DNA of 64,000 nt from Actinomadura sp. WMMA1423. Its GTDB lineage: Bacteria; Actinomycetota; Actinomycetes; Streptosporangiales; Streptosporangiaceae. The stretch covers positions 8,680,001-8,744,000 of the forward strand of contig NZ_CP041244.1 in the NCBI RefSeq assembly GCF_006547145.1, given 5' to 3'. Below are positions 39,561 to 49,478 of this stretch, in pieces; position 1 is the first letter of the stretch; each line of letters starts with the position of its first letter. The position numbers and the translations under genes are program-made. Under the pieces are notes generated by a model. It had not been told where the DNA came from. It worked only from the letters and a program-made list of their open reading frames with translations, and searched no databases.

Positions 39561-40100
39561 ATGGCCGTCGACGTGGCGGGGATCGACATCGCCTCCCTGC
39601 TCCTGCGGGTGTCCGTCGGCGGCACTCTGATCGCGCACGGGTGGAACCACGCGTTCGGGGGCGGGAAGATCGAGGGCACGGCGGGCTGGTTCGAGTCGAT
39701 GGGGCTGCGGCCGGGCCGCCTGCACGCGCTGACGGCCACCGGAACCGAGCTCGGAGCGGGCGTCCTGCTGCTGCTCGGCCTGCTCACGCCGCTGGCCGCC
39801 GCGGGCGCGGTGGGCACGATGGCGGTCGCGCTCGTCACCGCCCACCTGCGCAACGGCTTCTTCATCTTCCGCCCCGGCCAGGGCTACGAGTACGTCGTCA
39901 TGATCATCATGGTGGCGTGCGCGCTCGGTGCCGTCGGCGGCGGCGCGGTGTCCCTGGACCGCGTCCTCGGGATCGAGGACGACCTGTCGGGCTGGACGGG
40001 CCTCGCCGTCACGGCCCTCGCCGGCGGGTTCGGCGCCGCCCTCCTGCTGGCGGTCTTCTGGCGGCCGGGCGCGCGCTCCCCCGGGACGCCGGAGGGCTGA
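39561..40100 (+). CDS. DoxX-family membrane protein
   Basis: A 179-residue protein with four or five hydrophobic segments: DIASLLLRVSVGGTLIAHGW, ATGTELGAGVLLLLGLLTPL, AAAGAVGTMAVALVTAHLRN, YEYVVMIIMVACALGAVGGG. It matches DoxX, which in mycobacteria forms a membrane oxidoreductase complex with a superoxide dismutase and a thiosulfate sulfurtransferase. GGGGCCGGGA precedes the ATG. tesB follows 53 bases on. Confidence 0.87.
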   Translation: MAVDVAGIDIASLLLRVSVGGTLIAHGWNHAFGGGKIEGTAGWFESMGLRPGRLHALTATGTELGAGVLLLLGLLTPLAAAGAVGTMAVALVTAHLRNGFFIFRPGQGYEYVVMIIMVACALGAVGGGAVSLDRVLGIEDDLSGWTGLAVTALAGGFGAALLLAVFWRPGARSPGTPEG

Positions 40101-40153
40101 CCGGCTCCTCCCCGCCCGGCCGGGCCCCGCCCGGGTCGGATAACGTCGCGAGC

Positions 40154-40972
40154 GTGCGACCCTCGATCTCCGAAGAGCCCGAAGCGCGGTTGGAATCCCT
40201 GCACTCCGTCCTCGACCTGCTGGACCTGGAAGAGCTCGACCGGGACCTCTACCGGGGCACCCTCGTGTTCGACGACCCGTACCCGCTGTACGGCGGGCAG
40301 GTCGCGGCGCAGGCGCTGCGCGCGGCCGGCGGCACCGTCCCGGAGGGGCGGCTCCCGCACTCGCTGCACGGCTACTTCCTGCGCGGCGGCGACGCGGCCC
40401 GGCCGACGATCTTCCGGGTGGACCGGGACCGCGACGGACGGTCGTTCTCGGCGCGCCGCGTGGTGGCGCTCCAGGGCGGCGAGGTCATCTTCAACATGTC
40501 GGTGTCGTTCCAGCGGCCCGCCGACGACGTGGACCGGCAGGTCCATCCGGCGCCGGAGACGCCGGGGCCGCAGAGCCTTCCGGCGTCCCCGGTCCCGCGG
40601 CTGTTCTCCATGGAGAGCCGCGTGCCGCCGCAGCCCTACCCGGCGGCCGACTTCCCGACGCGGCTGTGGTCGCGCTGCACCGAGCCCCTGCCGGACGACG
40701 ACCTCCTGCACGCCTGCGTGCTGACCTACCTGTCCGACATCTCCAGCGGGGTCATCGCGCTGCACGACGGCGCGGCCCGGTCGGGGTCCAGCCTCGACCA
40801 CGCCGTCTGGTTCCACCGGCCGGTCCGGATGGACGACTGGGTGCTGATGGACCTCGTCCCGCAGACGGTCGCCGCCGGGCGCGGCTGGTACACCGGAACG
40901 ATCCACACCCGAAACGGCGTGCTCGTCGCGAGCCTCACCCAGGAGACCCTCTTCCGCACGCCGCGCGCCTGA
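40154..40972 (+). CDS. tesB: acyl-CoA thioesterase II (TesB family)
   Basis: A 272-residue double-hotdog thioesterase. It opens LHSVLDLLDLEELDRDLYRG, has YGGQVAAQALRAAGGTVPEG and HSLHGYFLRGGDAARPTIFR in the first hotdog, and SLDHAVWFHRPVRMDDWVLM and LVASLTQETLFR in the second, where Asp, Thr/Ser and Gln form the catalytic triad. It hydrolyses medium- and long-chain acyl-CoA in the cytosol. The GTG at 40154 matches the family N-terminus. The gene ends in a hairpin shared with the convergent amylase gene. Confidence 0.93.
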   Translation: MRPSISEEPEARLESLHSVLDLLDLEELDRDLYRGTLVFDDPYPLYGGQVAAQALRAAGGTVPEGRLPHSLHGYFLRGGDAARPTIFRVDRDRDGRSFSARRVVALQGGEVIFNMSVSFQRPADDVDRQVHPAPETPGPQSLPASPVPRLFSMESRVPPQPYPAADFPTRLWSRCTEPLPDDDLLHACVLTYLSDISSGVIALHDGAARSGSSLDHAVWFHRPVRMDDWVLMDLVPQTVAAGRGWYTGTIHTRNGVLVASLTQETLFRTPRA

Positions 40973-40976
40973 CACG

Positions 40977-41020
40977 CGCCGGGGACGGCCTCCCGCACAC
41001 GAGGGAGACCGGCCCCGGCG
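40977..41020. terminator. bidirectional hairpin between tesB and the amylase gene
   Basis: CGCCGGGG (40977-40984) pairs with CCCCGGCG (41013-41020), and an inner CCTCCC/GGGAG stem strengthens it. It fills the 54-base space between two convergent stops, so it can end both transcripts. Confidence 0.7.
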
Positions 41021-41026
41021 GTGCCG

Positions 41027-42895
41027 CTATCTCCAGGTGTCGTTCGCGGTGTGGCCGGACGTGCCGGTCGTGTAGGTGCGGTTGGCGCCGCTCTCCCACG
41101 TCACGGCCCCGGCGTCGGTCTTCTTGATGTACTTGTACTCGATCCTGGTGTTGGCGGGCAGCGTCACCGTGCCGTTCCACACGGGGTAGGCGGACGGTGA
41201 GAGCTTGATCGCCTTGGAGGTGTCCCACGAGCCGAGCGCCGGGACGTCCCCGACGAGGTAGACGCTCGTCCCCCAGGTCGTGGTGGCGTTGACGTTGAAG
41301 GTGTCGGACACGGTCCCGGGGTCGGACGTGGGCGGCGGGGTCTGGCCGGACCGCGCGTCCGCGTGGATCGCGACGGCGCCGTTCGCCGGGATCGTCACGG
41401 TCGCCGTCCCGCCCGACACGGTCACGGCGGTGCCCTGGCAGCCGTTCGAGCCGAGGCCGCCGGTGATGACGTCGCAGTAGACGCCGTCGGCGAGCCCGGT
41501 CCGGTAGGACGCGGTGGACGGGGCGGAGGAGTCGTTGAGCCCGATCCAGCCCCTGGAGCCGCGGCTGAACCCGATGACGTTCGACGCGGTCGCCGTGAAG
41601 TTGCCGACCGACGCGGCGGATGCCGTCGCGTTGTGCCAGCCGACCATGCCCTTCACCCCGGTCGAGCGGGTGATGCACTGCCAGCCGCTCGAGCAGTTCG
41701 CGCCGGTGACGAACCCGCGGGAGTCGGCGGGCGGCGACTGCCCCGCCGACGACCAGGTGAACCCGTCGTACACCGAGGGCCTGCCGTACGGGTAGGCCAG
41801 CAGGAAGTAGGTCGCCAGTGTGTAGTCGGAGCCGTTCTTGTAGTTGAGCGTGGACCCGTCCCGCTCGGTGTCGTGGTTGGTGATCATCGTGTAGGTCCTG
41901 GATCCGTCCGCGTCCAGCGACCAGGACGGGATGCCCGACAGGTTCGACAGCGTCCCGTTCTGGAACTGCGTCTTCAGTCCCTGGGCGTAGGAGAAGCCGA
42001 GCACGTCGCCGTTCCCGGTGAACGCCGACGGCTTCAGGTCGGCCGTGTTCGACCCGGGGAAGACCTCCTGCGCGATGTAGGGCGCTCTGCCCTCGGCGGT
42101 GGTGGCGTGCAGGCCGCTCTTGATGGCGGCGAAGTCGCTCTGGGCGACGTGCTTGGCGGCGTCGACCCGGAACCCGTCCACGCCGAGGCCGATCAGGTCG
42201 TTGAGGTAGCCGGTGATCTTGTCGCGGACGTAGCCCGACTGGGTCTTGAGGTCCGACAGCGAGACCAGCTCGCAGTTCTGGACCTCGGAGGTGTTGTTCC
42301 AGTCGTCGATTCCGGCGTCGTCGTCGTTGCAGTACCCGTCGTTGGCGTGGTGGAAGTCGCCGTACCCGTACGGGACGGCCGGGTAGGCGAACCCACCGGG
42401 ATCGAAGGTCGAGCCGCCATAGGTGGTGTTGAGCGTGTTGTTATGGCCCGCCATGTGGTTCACGACCGCGTCCACGTAGACGCGGACGCCCGCGTTGTGG
42501 CACGCCGAGACCATGGAGGAGAACTGGGCGCGGTTCCCGAGCCTGCTGGTCAGCCCGTAGGAGACGGGCTGGTACACCTCCCACCACGGGTGCGCGCCGT
42601 CGTTGCTGGAGGCCAGGCTGACGGACTCGGCGGGCGGCGCGACCTGCACGGCCCCGTATCCGGCGGGCCCGAGGTGGTCGGTGCAGGCGGCCGCGACGGA
42701 CGGCCAGTTCCACTCCCAGAGGTTGGCGGTGACGTCGCTCGCGTTGAGGGACGCGGCGGCACTGGCGGGGCGGTCGGGGAGCAGGGCGGCGACGGGCGCA
42801 GTCCCGGCGAGGACGAGGAGGCCGGCGGCGAGCAAAGACCGGCGGCGGGGGACTCTGGCGCGGGAGGTCACCGCGCGTGGGGCGTTGGCAGACAT
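41027..42895 (-). CDS. secreted alpha-amylase, GH13 with C-terminal CBM20
   Basis: A 622-residue preprotein with a signal peptide (RRRSLLAAGLLVLAGTAPVA, about 18-37, cut near SAAA). The GH13 domain shows the four conserved regions: VDAVVNHM, GFRVDAAKHV (nucleophile Asp), EVF (acid Glu) and TNHDTE. A beta-sandwich domain C follows. The last ~100 residues are a starch-binding CBM20 (NATTTWGTSVYLVGDVPALG; WDTSKAIKLSPSAYPVWNG). It degrades starch outside the cell. CTTGC(A/G) boxes upstream, as in Streptomyces amylase promoters, suggest maltose-regulator (MalR, LacI-family) control. Confidence 0.95.
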   Translation of the reverse strand: MSANAPRAVTSRARVPRRRSLLAAGLLVLAGTAPVAALLPDRPASAAASLNASDVTANLWEWNWPSVAAACTDHLGPAGYGAVQVAPPAESVSLASSNDGAHPWWEVYQPVSYGLTSRLGNRAQFSSMVSACHNAGVRVYVDAVVNHMAGHNNTLNTTYGGSTFDPGGFAYPAVPYGYGDFHHANDGYCNDDDAGIDDWNNTSEVQNCELVSLSDLKTQSGYVRDKITGYLNDLIGLGVDGFRVDAAKHVAQSDFAAIKSGLHATTAEGRAPYIAQEVFPGSNTADLKPSAFTGNGDVLGFSYAQGLKTQFQNGTLSNLSGIPSWSLDADGSRTYTMITNHDTERDGSTLNYKNGSDYTLATYFLLAYPYGRPSVYDGFTWSSAGQSPPADSRGFVTGANCSSGWQCITRSTGVKGMVGWHNATASAASVGNFTATASNVIGFSRGSRGWIGLNDSSAPSTASYRTGLADGVYCDVITGGLGSNGCQGTAVTVSGGTATVTIPANGAVAIHADARSGQTPPPTSDPGTVSDTFNVNATTTWGTSVYLVGDVPALGSWDTSKAIKLSPSAYPVWNGTVTLPANTRIEYKYIKKTDAGAVTWESGANRTYTTGTSGHTANDTWR

Positions 42896-42980
42896 TGAGG
42901 CGAACTCCTGTCACAGGGCGCCTGGCGGGCGCCTGAGGGGGTGGGGGACGGCCGTCCGCGAGCAACGCGAGAATGCTCTC

Positions 42981-43033
42981 TTCTTGCAGTCAGGTCAAGA
43001 GCTTGCGCAAGATTTCAATCAACTTGCAGAAAG
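42981..43033 (-). promoter_or_regulatory. MalR-type boxes in the amylase promoter
   Basis: Three CTTGC elements lie 88-138 bases before the amylase start: TTCTTGCAGT (42981), GCTTGCGCAAG (43001-43011, palindromic) and CTTGCAGAAAG (43023). Similar repeats act in Streptomyces amylase genes as sites for the MalR/Reg1 repressor. They are AT-richer than the surroundings. Exact function here is inferred. Confidence 0.6.
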
Positions 43034-43042
43034 TCGGCACCC

Positions 43043-44083
43043 TCAGGAGGTGGACGCCGCGCCGCGTGTGGCGAGGCGTTCCCGCTGGGGAACGACGGTG
43101 TACTTGGGGTCCTCGGCCGACTGCACGCCCGCGTGGAAGACGCCGAAACGCGTGCAGGCCGAACTCGCCAGCAGGGCCGCCCCGCTCAGTGCCGCGGCGG
43201 CCCTGCCGCGCCCGCCGAACAGGACGCAGCCCGCGGTGCCCACCGCCGAAAGGACCTCGCCCGCGCGCATGTAGGCCCCGCCGCGTCCCCGCCTGTACGG
43301 TTCCGCCGCTAGCCCGGCCCGGCGCTCCAGCAGCTTCGCCGCGGCCAGCTCCAGGCCGGCGCCGAACACGGCGGCCGTGCGCATCGGGCCGTTCTCCCGG
43401 ACGGGAGCGGCGACCAGCGCCATGCCGGACGCGGCGGCGGCGGCCGAGCCGGCGAAGACGAACGGGAGCTCGCGGTGCGCCTCGTGCCAGGCGGGGACGG
43501 CGGTGTCGGCGGCGAGCACGGCGGTGTAGGCGGCGACGGCCGGGCCGAGCAGGGCGGCGCCGGCGGTCGCGGCGCGGCCCGCGCGCGGGAAAAGCCCGGT
43601 CAGGTCGGTCGCGGCGGCGGCGCCCGCGGCGGGGCCGTAGGCGGCCAGCAGCCAGGAGCCGACGCTCATCGGCGACGTGGGCTTCAGCACGCGCAGCATG
43701 TTGTAGAACCGCTCCGGCCGTCCGAGGTCGTGGACCAGCGCGACCGTGGACCCGCCGATGGCGGCCAGCGAGGCGATCTTCATCGCCCGCGCGGCGGCCG
43801 GGCGGCCGGTGAGCTCGGCGCCCGCGGCGAGCACGGAGCCCGCGCCGGCCAGGCCGCCGAGGAAGAAGTACCCGGCGATGTCGAGGGACTTCCACACCGG
43901 CGGGTTCAGGATGGGCTTGCCGTAGTACGAGGTGAACTCGGCCTCGGGCACCATGGCCTTCTCGCCGCGACCGCCGCGGCGCCGCCCGCGCCGCCCCTGG
44001 CGGCGCAGGCCCGCGCCGACCTCGGCCTCCCGGCCGGGCCGCTCGCCGCGCACGCCTTCCTTGCCGACCTCCGACGAGCTCAT
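43043..44083 (-). CDS. NrfD/PsrC-family polysulfide reductase-like membrane subunit
   Basis: A 346-residue protein. A basic cytosolic stretch of ~40 residues is followed by FTSYYGKPILNPPVWKSLDI and about eight hydrophobic helices (YFFLGGLAGAGSVLAAGAEL; DLGRPERFYNMLRVLKPTSP; MSVGSWLLAAYGPAAGAAAA). These are NrfD features; DLGRPERF is the usual loop. It anchors the 4Fe-4S protein encoded just upstream (ATGA overlap) and exchanges electrons with menaquinone. A molybdopterin catalytic subunit is expected but absent nearby. Confidence 0.88.
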   Translation of the reverse strand: MSSSEVGKEGVRGERPGREAEVGAGLRRQGRRGRRRGGRGEKAMVPEAEFTSYYGKPILNPPVWKSLDIAGYFFLGGLAGAGSVLAAGAELTGRPAAARAMKIASLAAIGGSTVALVHDLGRPERFYNMLRVLKPTSPMSVGSWLLAAYGPAAGAAAATDLTGLFPRAGRAATAGAALLGPAVAAYTAVLAADTAVPAWHEAHRELPFVFAGSAAAAASGMALVAAPVRENGPMRTAAVFGAGLELAAAKLLERRAGLAAEPYRRGRGGAYMRAGEVLSAVGTAGCVLFGGRGRAAAALSGAALLASSACTRFGVFHAGVQSAEDPKYTVVPQRERLATRGAASTS

Positions 44084-44973
44084 CGGGCCCCTCCCTCGCG
44101 GCCGTGGGCGGCGAAGACGGCGGCCAGCCCGCCGAGCAGCACGGCGGCGGCCGCGCCGGCGTGCCGCCACATGGACGGCAGGTCGCGCGTGGTGACGACG
44201 GGGTCCGGCGGCAGCCCGTACACCTCCGGCTCGTCCAGCAGCAGGAAGAAGGCGCCGTCTCCGCCGACGCCGTCGTCCGGGTCGTGCCCGTAGAGGCGCG
44301 CGTCCTCGACGCCGAGGTCGTGGAGCTGGTCGACGCGCATCGCCGCCCGCTCGCGCAGCTCGTCCAGCGGCCCGTACTGGATCGAGTCGGTGGGGCACGC
44401 CTTGGCGCACGCCGGCTCCTGCCCCACCCCGATCCGGTCGTAGCACAGCGTGCACTTCCAGACCCGCCCGTCGCCCTTGCGCTGGTCGATGACGCCGTAG
44501 GGGCAGGCGGGCACGCAGTATCCGCAGCCGTTGCAGATGTCCTCCTGGACGACCACCGTCCCGAACTCGGTGCGGAACAGCGAGCCGGTGGGGCACACGT
44601 CGAGGCAGGCGGCGTGCGTGCAGTGCTTGCACACGTCCGAGGCCATCAGCCAGCGCATGCCTCCGGCGCCCTGCGCGGCGCCGTGGTCGATCCCGGTCTC
44701 GTCCTGGCCGATCGGCTTGCTCTGCTCGATGAACGCGACGTGCCGCCAGGTGTCGGCGCCGAGGCCCTGCGTGTTGTCGTAGGACATGCCGGTGAACTCG
44801 AGGCCGTCCTCGGGCACGGCGTTCCACTCCTTGCACGCCACCTCGCAGGCCTTGCAGCCGATGCACACGGAGGTGTCGGTGAAGAACCCCATGCGGGGCG
44901 GGTGGTCGGCGTAGCCCGAGTCGGCGGCGACGTCCGCCCCGGCGAGCAGGTTCCGGCCTACCAAGCTGCCCAT
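44080..44973 (-). CDS. 4Fe-4S ferredoxin-type electron-transfer subunit (FdhB/HybA-like)
   Basis: A 297-residue four-cluster ferredoxin. The cysteine groups are CIGCKACEVACK, CKHCTHAACLDVCP, CNGCGYCVPACP, and CTLC with CAKACP, which is the pattern of formate dehydrogenase beta subunits. One hydrophobic segment near the end (AGAAAAVLLGGLAAVFAA) fixes it to the membrane. It should pass electrons between a molybdoenzyme and the NrfD protein, which it overlaps. The upstream neighbour is PaaX, not a catalytic subunit. The ATG at 44973 has GGGAG 8 bases upstream; an ATG at 44988 would add five residues. Confidence 0.9.
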   Translation of the reverse strand: MGSLVGRNLLAGADVAADSGYADHPPRMGFFTDTSVCIGCKACEVACKEWNAVPEDGLEFTGMSYDNTQGLGADTWRHVAFIEQSKPIGQDETGIDHGAAQGAGGMRWLMASDVCKHCTHAACLDVCPTGSLFRTEFGTVVVQEDICNGCGYCVPACPYGVIDQRKGDGRVWKCTLCYDRIGVGQEPACAKACPTDSIQYGPLDELRERAAMRVDQLHDLGVEDARLYGHDPDDGVGGDGAFFLLLDEPEVYGLPPDPVVTTRDLPSMWRHAGAAAAVLLGGLAAVFAAHGREGGAR

Positions 44974-45061
44974 TTCCACGACTCCCATCGACGACGCCGG
45001 CCCCTACCCGACTTCCCGGGGCCGCGCCGCCTACACACCCGCTCCGTCGCGCCGGGCGCCG

Positions 45062-45919
45062 TCAGGCGGTCATCGCCTTCCACTGGCGGTCGGCGACGGG
45101 GCGCCAGGTGTCGTGCCGCTCGTGGAAGAGCGCGAACGCCTGCGAACCGCTCCAGTCGTCCGGGAGGAGCGCCGCGGGCAGGCCCGGGTCGAGGAAGGGG
45201 AACCGGCGCCATTCCTGGACGAGCCTGGTGTGCGCGGCGAACGTCCCCGGATCGTCGGCGGGACGAAGCGCGCGGACGGCGTCGAGGAAGTCCTCGTAGG
45301 CGAGTTCGATCTCCTCCAGGTCCCACGCGCGGCGGGCCGCGCGCCGCGCCTCGGCCAGGTCGCCGAGGCGCCCCACGAACAGCGTGGAGCCCTCGGCGAC
45401 GCCGATCCCGGCGAGCACCTCCCGGACCTCGGCCTCGTGCTCGGGATGGGGGCTGACCCACACGCCGGGGGACAGGTTGCCGAGCCCGCTCCAGGCGAGC
45501 CGGGTCCGCAGCAGGTGGCGCAGCCGGCGGCTGGTCTCCGGGACGGTGGCCAGCACCAGCAGCCACCGCCCGTCCCACGCGCCGACCGGGCGGCCGAAGC
45601 CGTAGATCCGGTCGGTGCCGTCGGTGAGGAGCCGCTCCCCGGCCGGGGTGAGCCGCCACGCGGTGCGCCTGCCGTGCCGCTCCCCGGCGAGCCAGCCCTC
45701 GGCGGCGCTGCGGGCGAGCGCCTGCCGGACGGCCTTCTCCTCGACGCCGAGGAGCCCGAGCGCGCGCAGGAACGCCGCCGTCCACACCGGCTCGCCGCCG
45801 GGCAGGACGAACTCGCCCAGCACGGTCAGCAGCAGCGACCGCGCGCTCGCGGCGCCGAGTTCGCGCCGCCGCCGGAACGTCGGCTCCGGGTCCGCCGCGT
45901 CCTCGCCGGTTCGGGCCAT
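45062..45919 (-). CDS. paaX: PaaX-family transcriptional regulator
   Basis: A 285-residue PaaX protein: RSLLLTVLGEFVLPGGEPVW (helix-turn-helix start), LGVEEKAVRQALARSAAEGW, WDGRWLLVLATVPETSRRLR (a ferredoxin-like middle domain) and the C-terminal PaaX_C with FPFLDPGLPAALLPDDWSGS. PaaX represses phenylacetate genes and responds to aryl-CoA thioesters. Here it diverges from benzoate-CoA ligase, so benzoyl-CoA is a likely effector and the box promoters are likely targets. AAGGAGG lies 5 bases before the ATG. Confidence 0.92.
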   Translation of the reverse strand: MARTGEDAADPEPTFRRRRELGAASARSLLLTVLGEFVLPGGEPVWTAAFLRALGLLGVEEKAVRQALARSAAEGWLAGERHGRRTAWRLTPAGERLLTDGTDRIYGFGRPVGAWDGRWLLVLATVPETSRRLRHLLRTRLAWSGLGNLSPGVWVSPHPEHEAEVREVLAGIGVAEGSTLFVGRLGDLAEARRAARRAWDLEEIELAYEDFLDAVRALRPADDPGTFAAHTRLVQEWRRFPFLDPGLPAALLPDDWSGSQAFALFHERHDTWRPVADRQWKAMTA

Positions 45920-46031
45920 GTGCTCCTCCTTCGGGCCCTTCTGGGGCGCGACCGTCCATGGAACGCTGACCAGTATCGTGCGAGCGCGCCCCGGCGCCGG
46001 GCCGGACTCGCGCGAGAACTCATCGTTCCAC

Positions 46032-46067
46032 AAGTCTATTGACTAGCGTTTCGTCCATGTAGAGCAT
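46032..46067 (+). promoter_or_regulatory. bclA promoter, shares a module with boxC
   Basis: AAGTCTATTGACT holds a -35 (TTGACT, 46039-46044), and TGTAGAGCAT (46058-46067) an extended -10. The same order, AAGTCT, TTGAC, TGTAGAGCAT, recurs at 47760-47794 before boxC. AGTC-TATT-GACT is a short dyad over the -35, a possible PaaX contact. Confidence 0.6.
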
Positions 46068-46099
46068 TGGGGGCACGGTTCCGGCGAGGGGAGTCCCCG

Positions 46100-47704
46100 A
46101 TGACCGCTGAAACGGCGACCGCACCGGTCCCGCCCGAGACGTTCAATGCCTGCGACTACCTGCTCCGGGCGGCGTCCGAGCCGGGCGCCGCGGGCCGGAC
46201 GGCGCTGACCGGCCCGGGCGGCGACCTCGACTACGCCGGGCTGGCGAGGCTGGCCGGCGACATCGCCGCCGGCCTCGAACGGTGGGGCCTGCGCGCAGAG
46301 GAGCGGGTCGTGCTGTTCATGGCCGACGGCCCGCTCATGGCCGCCGCGATCCTGGGCGCGATGCGGCTCGGCGCCGTCCCGGTCCCCGTCTCGACGATGC
46401 TGACGGGCACGGAGCTGGGCGCCCTGCTGGCCGACGCGCGCGCCAGGGTGCTGCTGGTCAGCGACCGGTTCGCGGCCGCCGCGGAGCCGGCCCTTACGCA
46501 CGCGCCCCGTGTCCGGCGCGTCGCGGTGGAGGGGGAGACGAAGCTCCGGGCCCCGGCCGGCGTCCTGGTCGGCTCGTTCGAGGAGCTGGTCGGCGAGGGG
46601 CGGGCGCAGGGCGGCGCCCCGGCCGAGCCGTACGCGACGTCCGGCGACTCCAGCGCGCTGTGGCTCTACACGTCCGGCACGACGGGCCGCCCGAAGGGCG
46701 CGATGCACCGGCACGCCAACATCCGCCACGTCGTGGAGACCTACGGCCGCCAGGTCCTCGGCATCCGGCCGGACGACCGCTGCTACTCGGTCGCCAAGCT
46801 GTTCTTCGCCTACGGGATCGGCAACTCGCTGTTCTTCCCCCTCGCGGCGGGCGCGACGGCCGTCCTGGACCCGGACCGCCCGACCCCCGCCTCGGTGGCC
46901 CGGCGGCTGGCCGAGTACCGGCCGACCCTGTTCTTCGCCGTCCCGACCTTCTACGCCGCGATCCTCAACGCCGAGGTCCCGGTGGAGGCGTTCGCGTCCG
47001 TCCGGCTGGCGGTGTCGGCGGGGGAGCCGCTGCCCGCGGAGCTGTGCCGGCGCTTCACCGCGCGGTACGGCGTGGAGATCATCGACGGCATCGGCTCCAC
47101 GGAGTGCCTGCACATCTTCCTGTCCAACCGCCCCGGCGCGGTCAGGCCGGGCACGACGGGCACCGCAGTCCCCGGCTACGAGCTGCGCGTCGTGGACGCC
47201 GACGGCGCCGACGCCCCGCCGGGGACGCCCGGTTCGCTGCTGGTGAAGGGCGAGTCGATCGCGACGGGCTACTGGTGCCGCACCGAGACGACCCGGCAGG
47301 TGTTCCAGGGGGAGTGGCTGCGCACGGGCGACACCTACGTGGTGGACGAGGACGGCTACTACACCTGCCTCGGCCGGACGGGCGACATGCTCAAGGCCGG
47401 CGGCATCTGGGTGTCGCCGGCCGAGGTGGAGGGGCGGCTGCTGGAGCACCCCGCGGTGGCGATGGCCGCCGTCGTCGGGCTGCCGGACGCCGACGGCCTG
47501 GACAAGCCGGTCGCCTGCGTCGTCCTCAAGGAGGGCTCGGCCGCCGACCCGGCCGAGCTGATCGCGTTCTGCCGGGCGGGCCTCGCCTCGTTCAAGCGCC
47601 CCCGCGAGGTGCTGATCGTGGACGCGCTGCCCACGACGCCGACCGGCAAGCTGCGGCGCTTCGCCGTCCGCGAGATCGCCTCGACCCTGCTCGCCGCGCC
47701 CTGA
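46100..47704 (+). CDS. bclA: benzoate-CoA ligase
   Basis: A 534-residue AMP-forming acyl-CoA synthetase of the benzoate branch. It opens ETFNACDYLLRAASEPGAAG. The AMP-binding motif is LYTSGTTGRPKGAMHRHANI, and the benzoate-ligase-typical SVAKLFFAYGIGNSLFFPLA and IDGIGSTECLHIFLSNRPGA follow. A10 lysine is in PTTPTGKLRRF. It makes benzoyl-CoA from benzoate, ATP and CoA, the first step of the box route. Start at 46100 with GGGGAG 6 bases upstream. boxC and boxB follow on the same strand. Confidence 0.94.
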   Translation: MTAETATAPVPPETFNACDYLLRAASEPGAAGRTALTGPGGDLDYAGLARLAGDIAAGLERWGLRAEERVVLFMADGPLMAAAILGAMRLGAVPVPVSTMLTGTELGALLADARARVLLVSDRFAAAAEPALTHAPRVRRVAVEGETKLRAPAGVLVGSFEELVGEGRAQGGAPAEPYATSGDSSALWLYTSGTTGRPKGAMHRHANIRHVVETYGRQVLGIRPDDRCYSVAKLFFAYGIGNSLFFPLAAGATAVLDPDRPTPASVARRLAEYRPTLFFAVPTFYAAILNAEVPVEAFASVRLAVSAGEPLPAELCRRFTARYGVEIIDGIGSTECLHIFLSNRPGAVRPGTTGTAVPGYELRVVDADGADAPPGTPGSLLVKGESIATGYWCRTETTRQVFQGEWLRTGDTYVVDEDGYYTCLGRTGDMLKAGGIWVSPAEVEGRLLEHPAVAMAAVVGLPDADGLDKPVACVVLKEGSAADPAELIAFCRAGLASFKRPREVLIVDALPTTPTGKLRRFAVREIASTLLAAP

Positions 47705-47759
47705 CCCGCCCGCCCGGGCCGCTCCCGCACCGGGTGGCCGCGCGAGCTGAAATGCTACA

Positions 47760-47794
47760 AAGTCTTGACGTTGCTAACTGCATCTGTAGAGCAT
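47760..47794 (+). promoter_or_regulatory. boxC promoter, copy of the bclA module
   Basis: AAGTCTTGACG (-35 TTGACG, 47765-47770) and TGTAGAGCAT (47785-47794) repeat the elements found before bclA. An ATG at 47793 overlaps this -10 element, which argues for the ATG at 47826 as the true boxC start. Confidence 0.6.
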
Positions 47795-47825
47795 GGTGGA
47801 GACGGCACCGGCGGAAGGACAGCGC

Positions 47826-49475
<1,650 letters not shown>

Positions 49476-49478
49476 CCG

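Noticed and set aside
44990..45061. Hidden catalytic formate dehydrogenase gene, for example interrupted by a selenocysteine TGA
   Set aside because: Only 72 bases separate the 4Fe-4S gene from paaX, so there is no room for a catalytic subunit.
47793..47825. boxC start at the first ATG (47793)
   Set aside because: It overlaps the -10-like TGTAGAGCAT shared with bclA; ATG 47826 has GGAAGG at proper distance.
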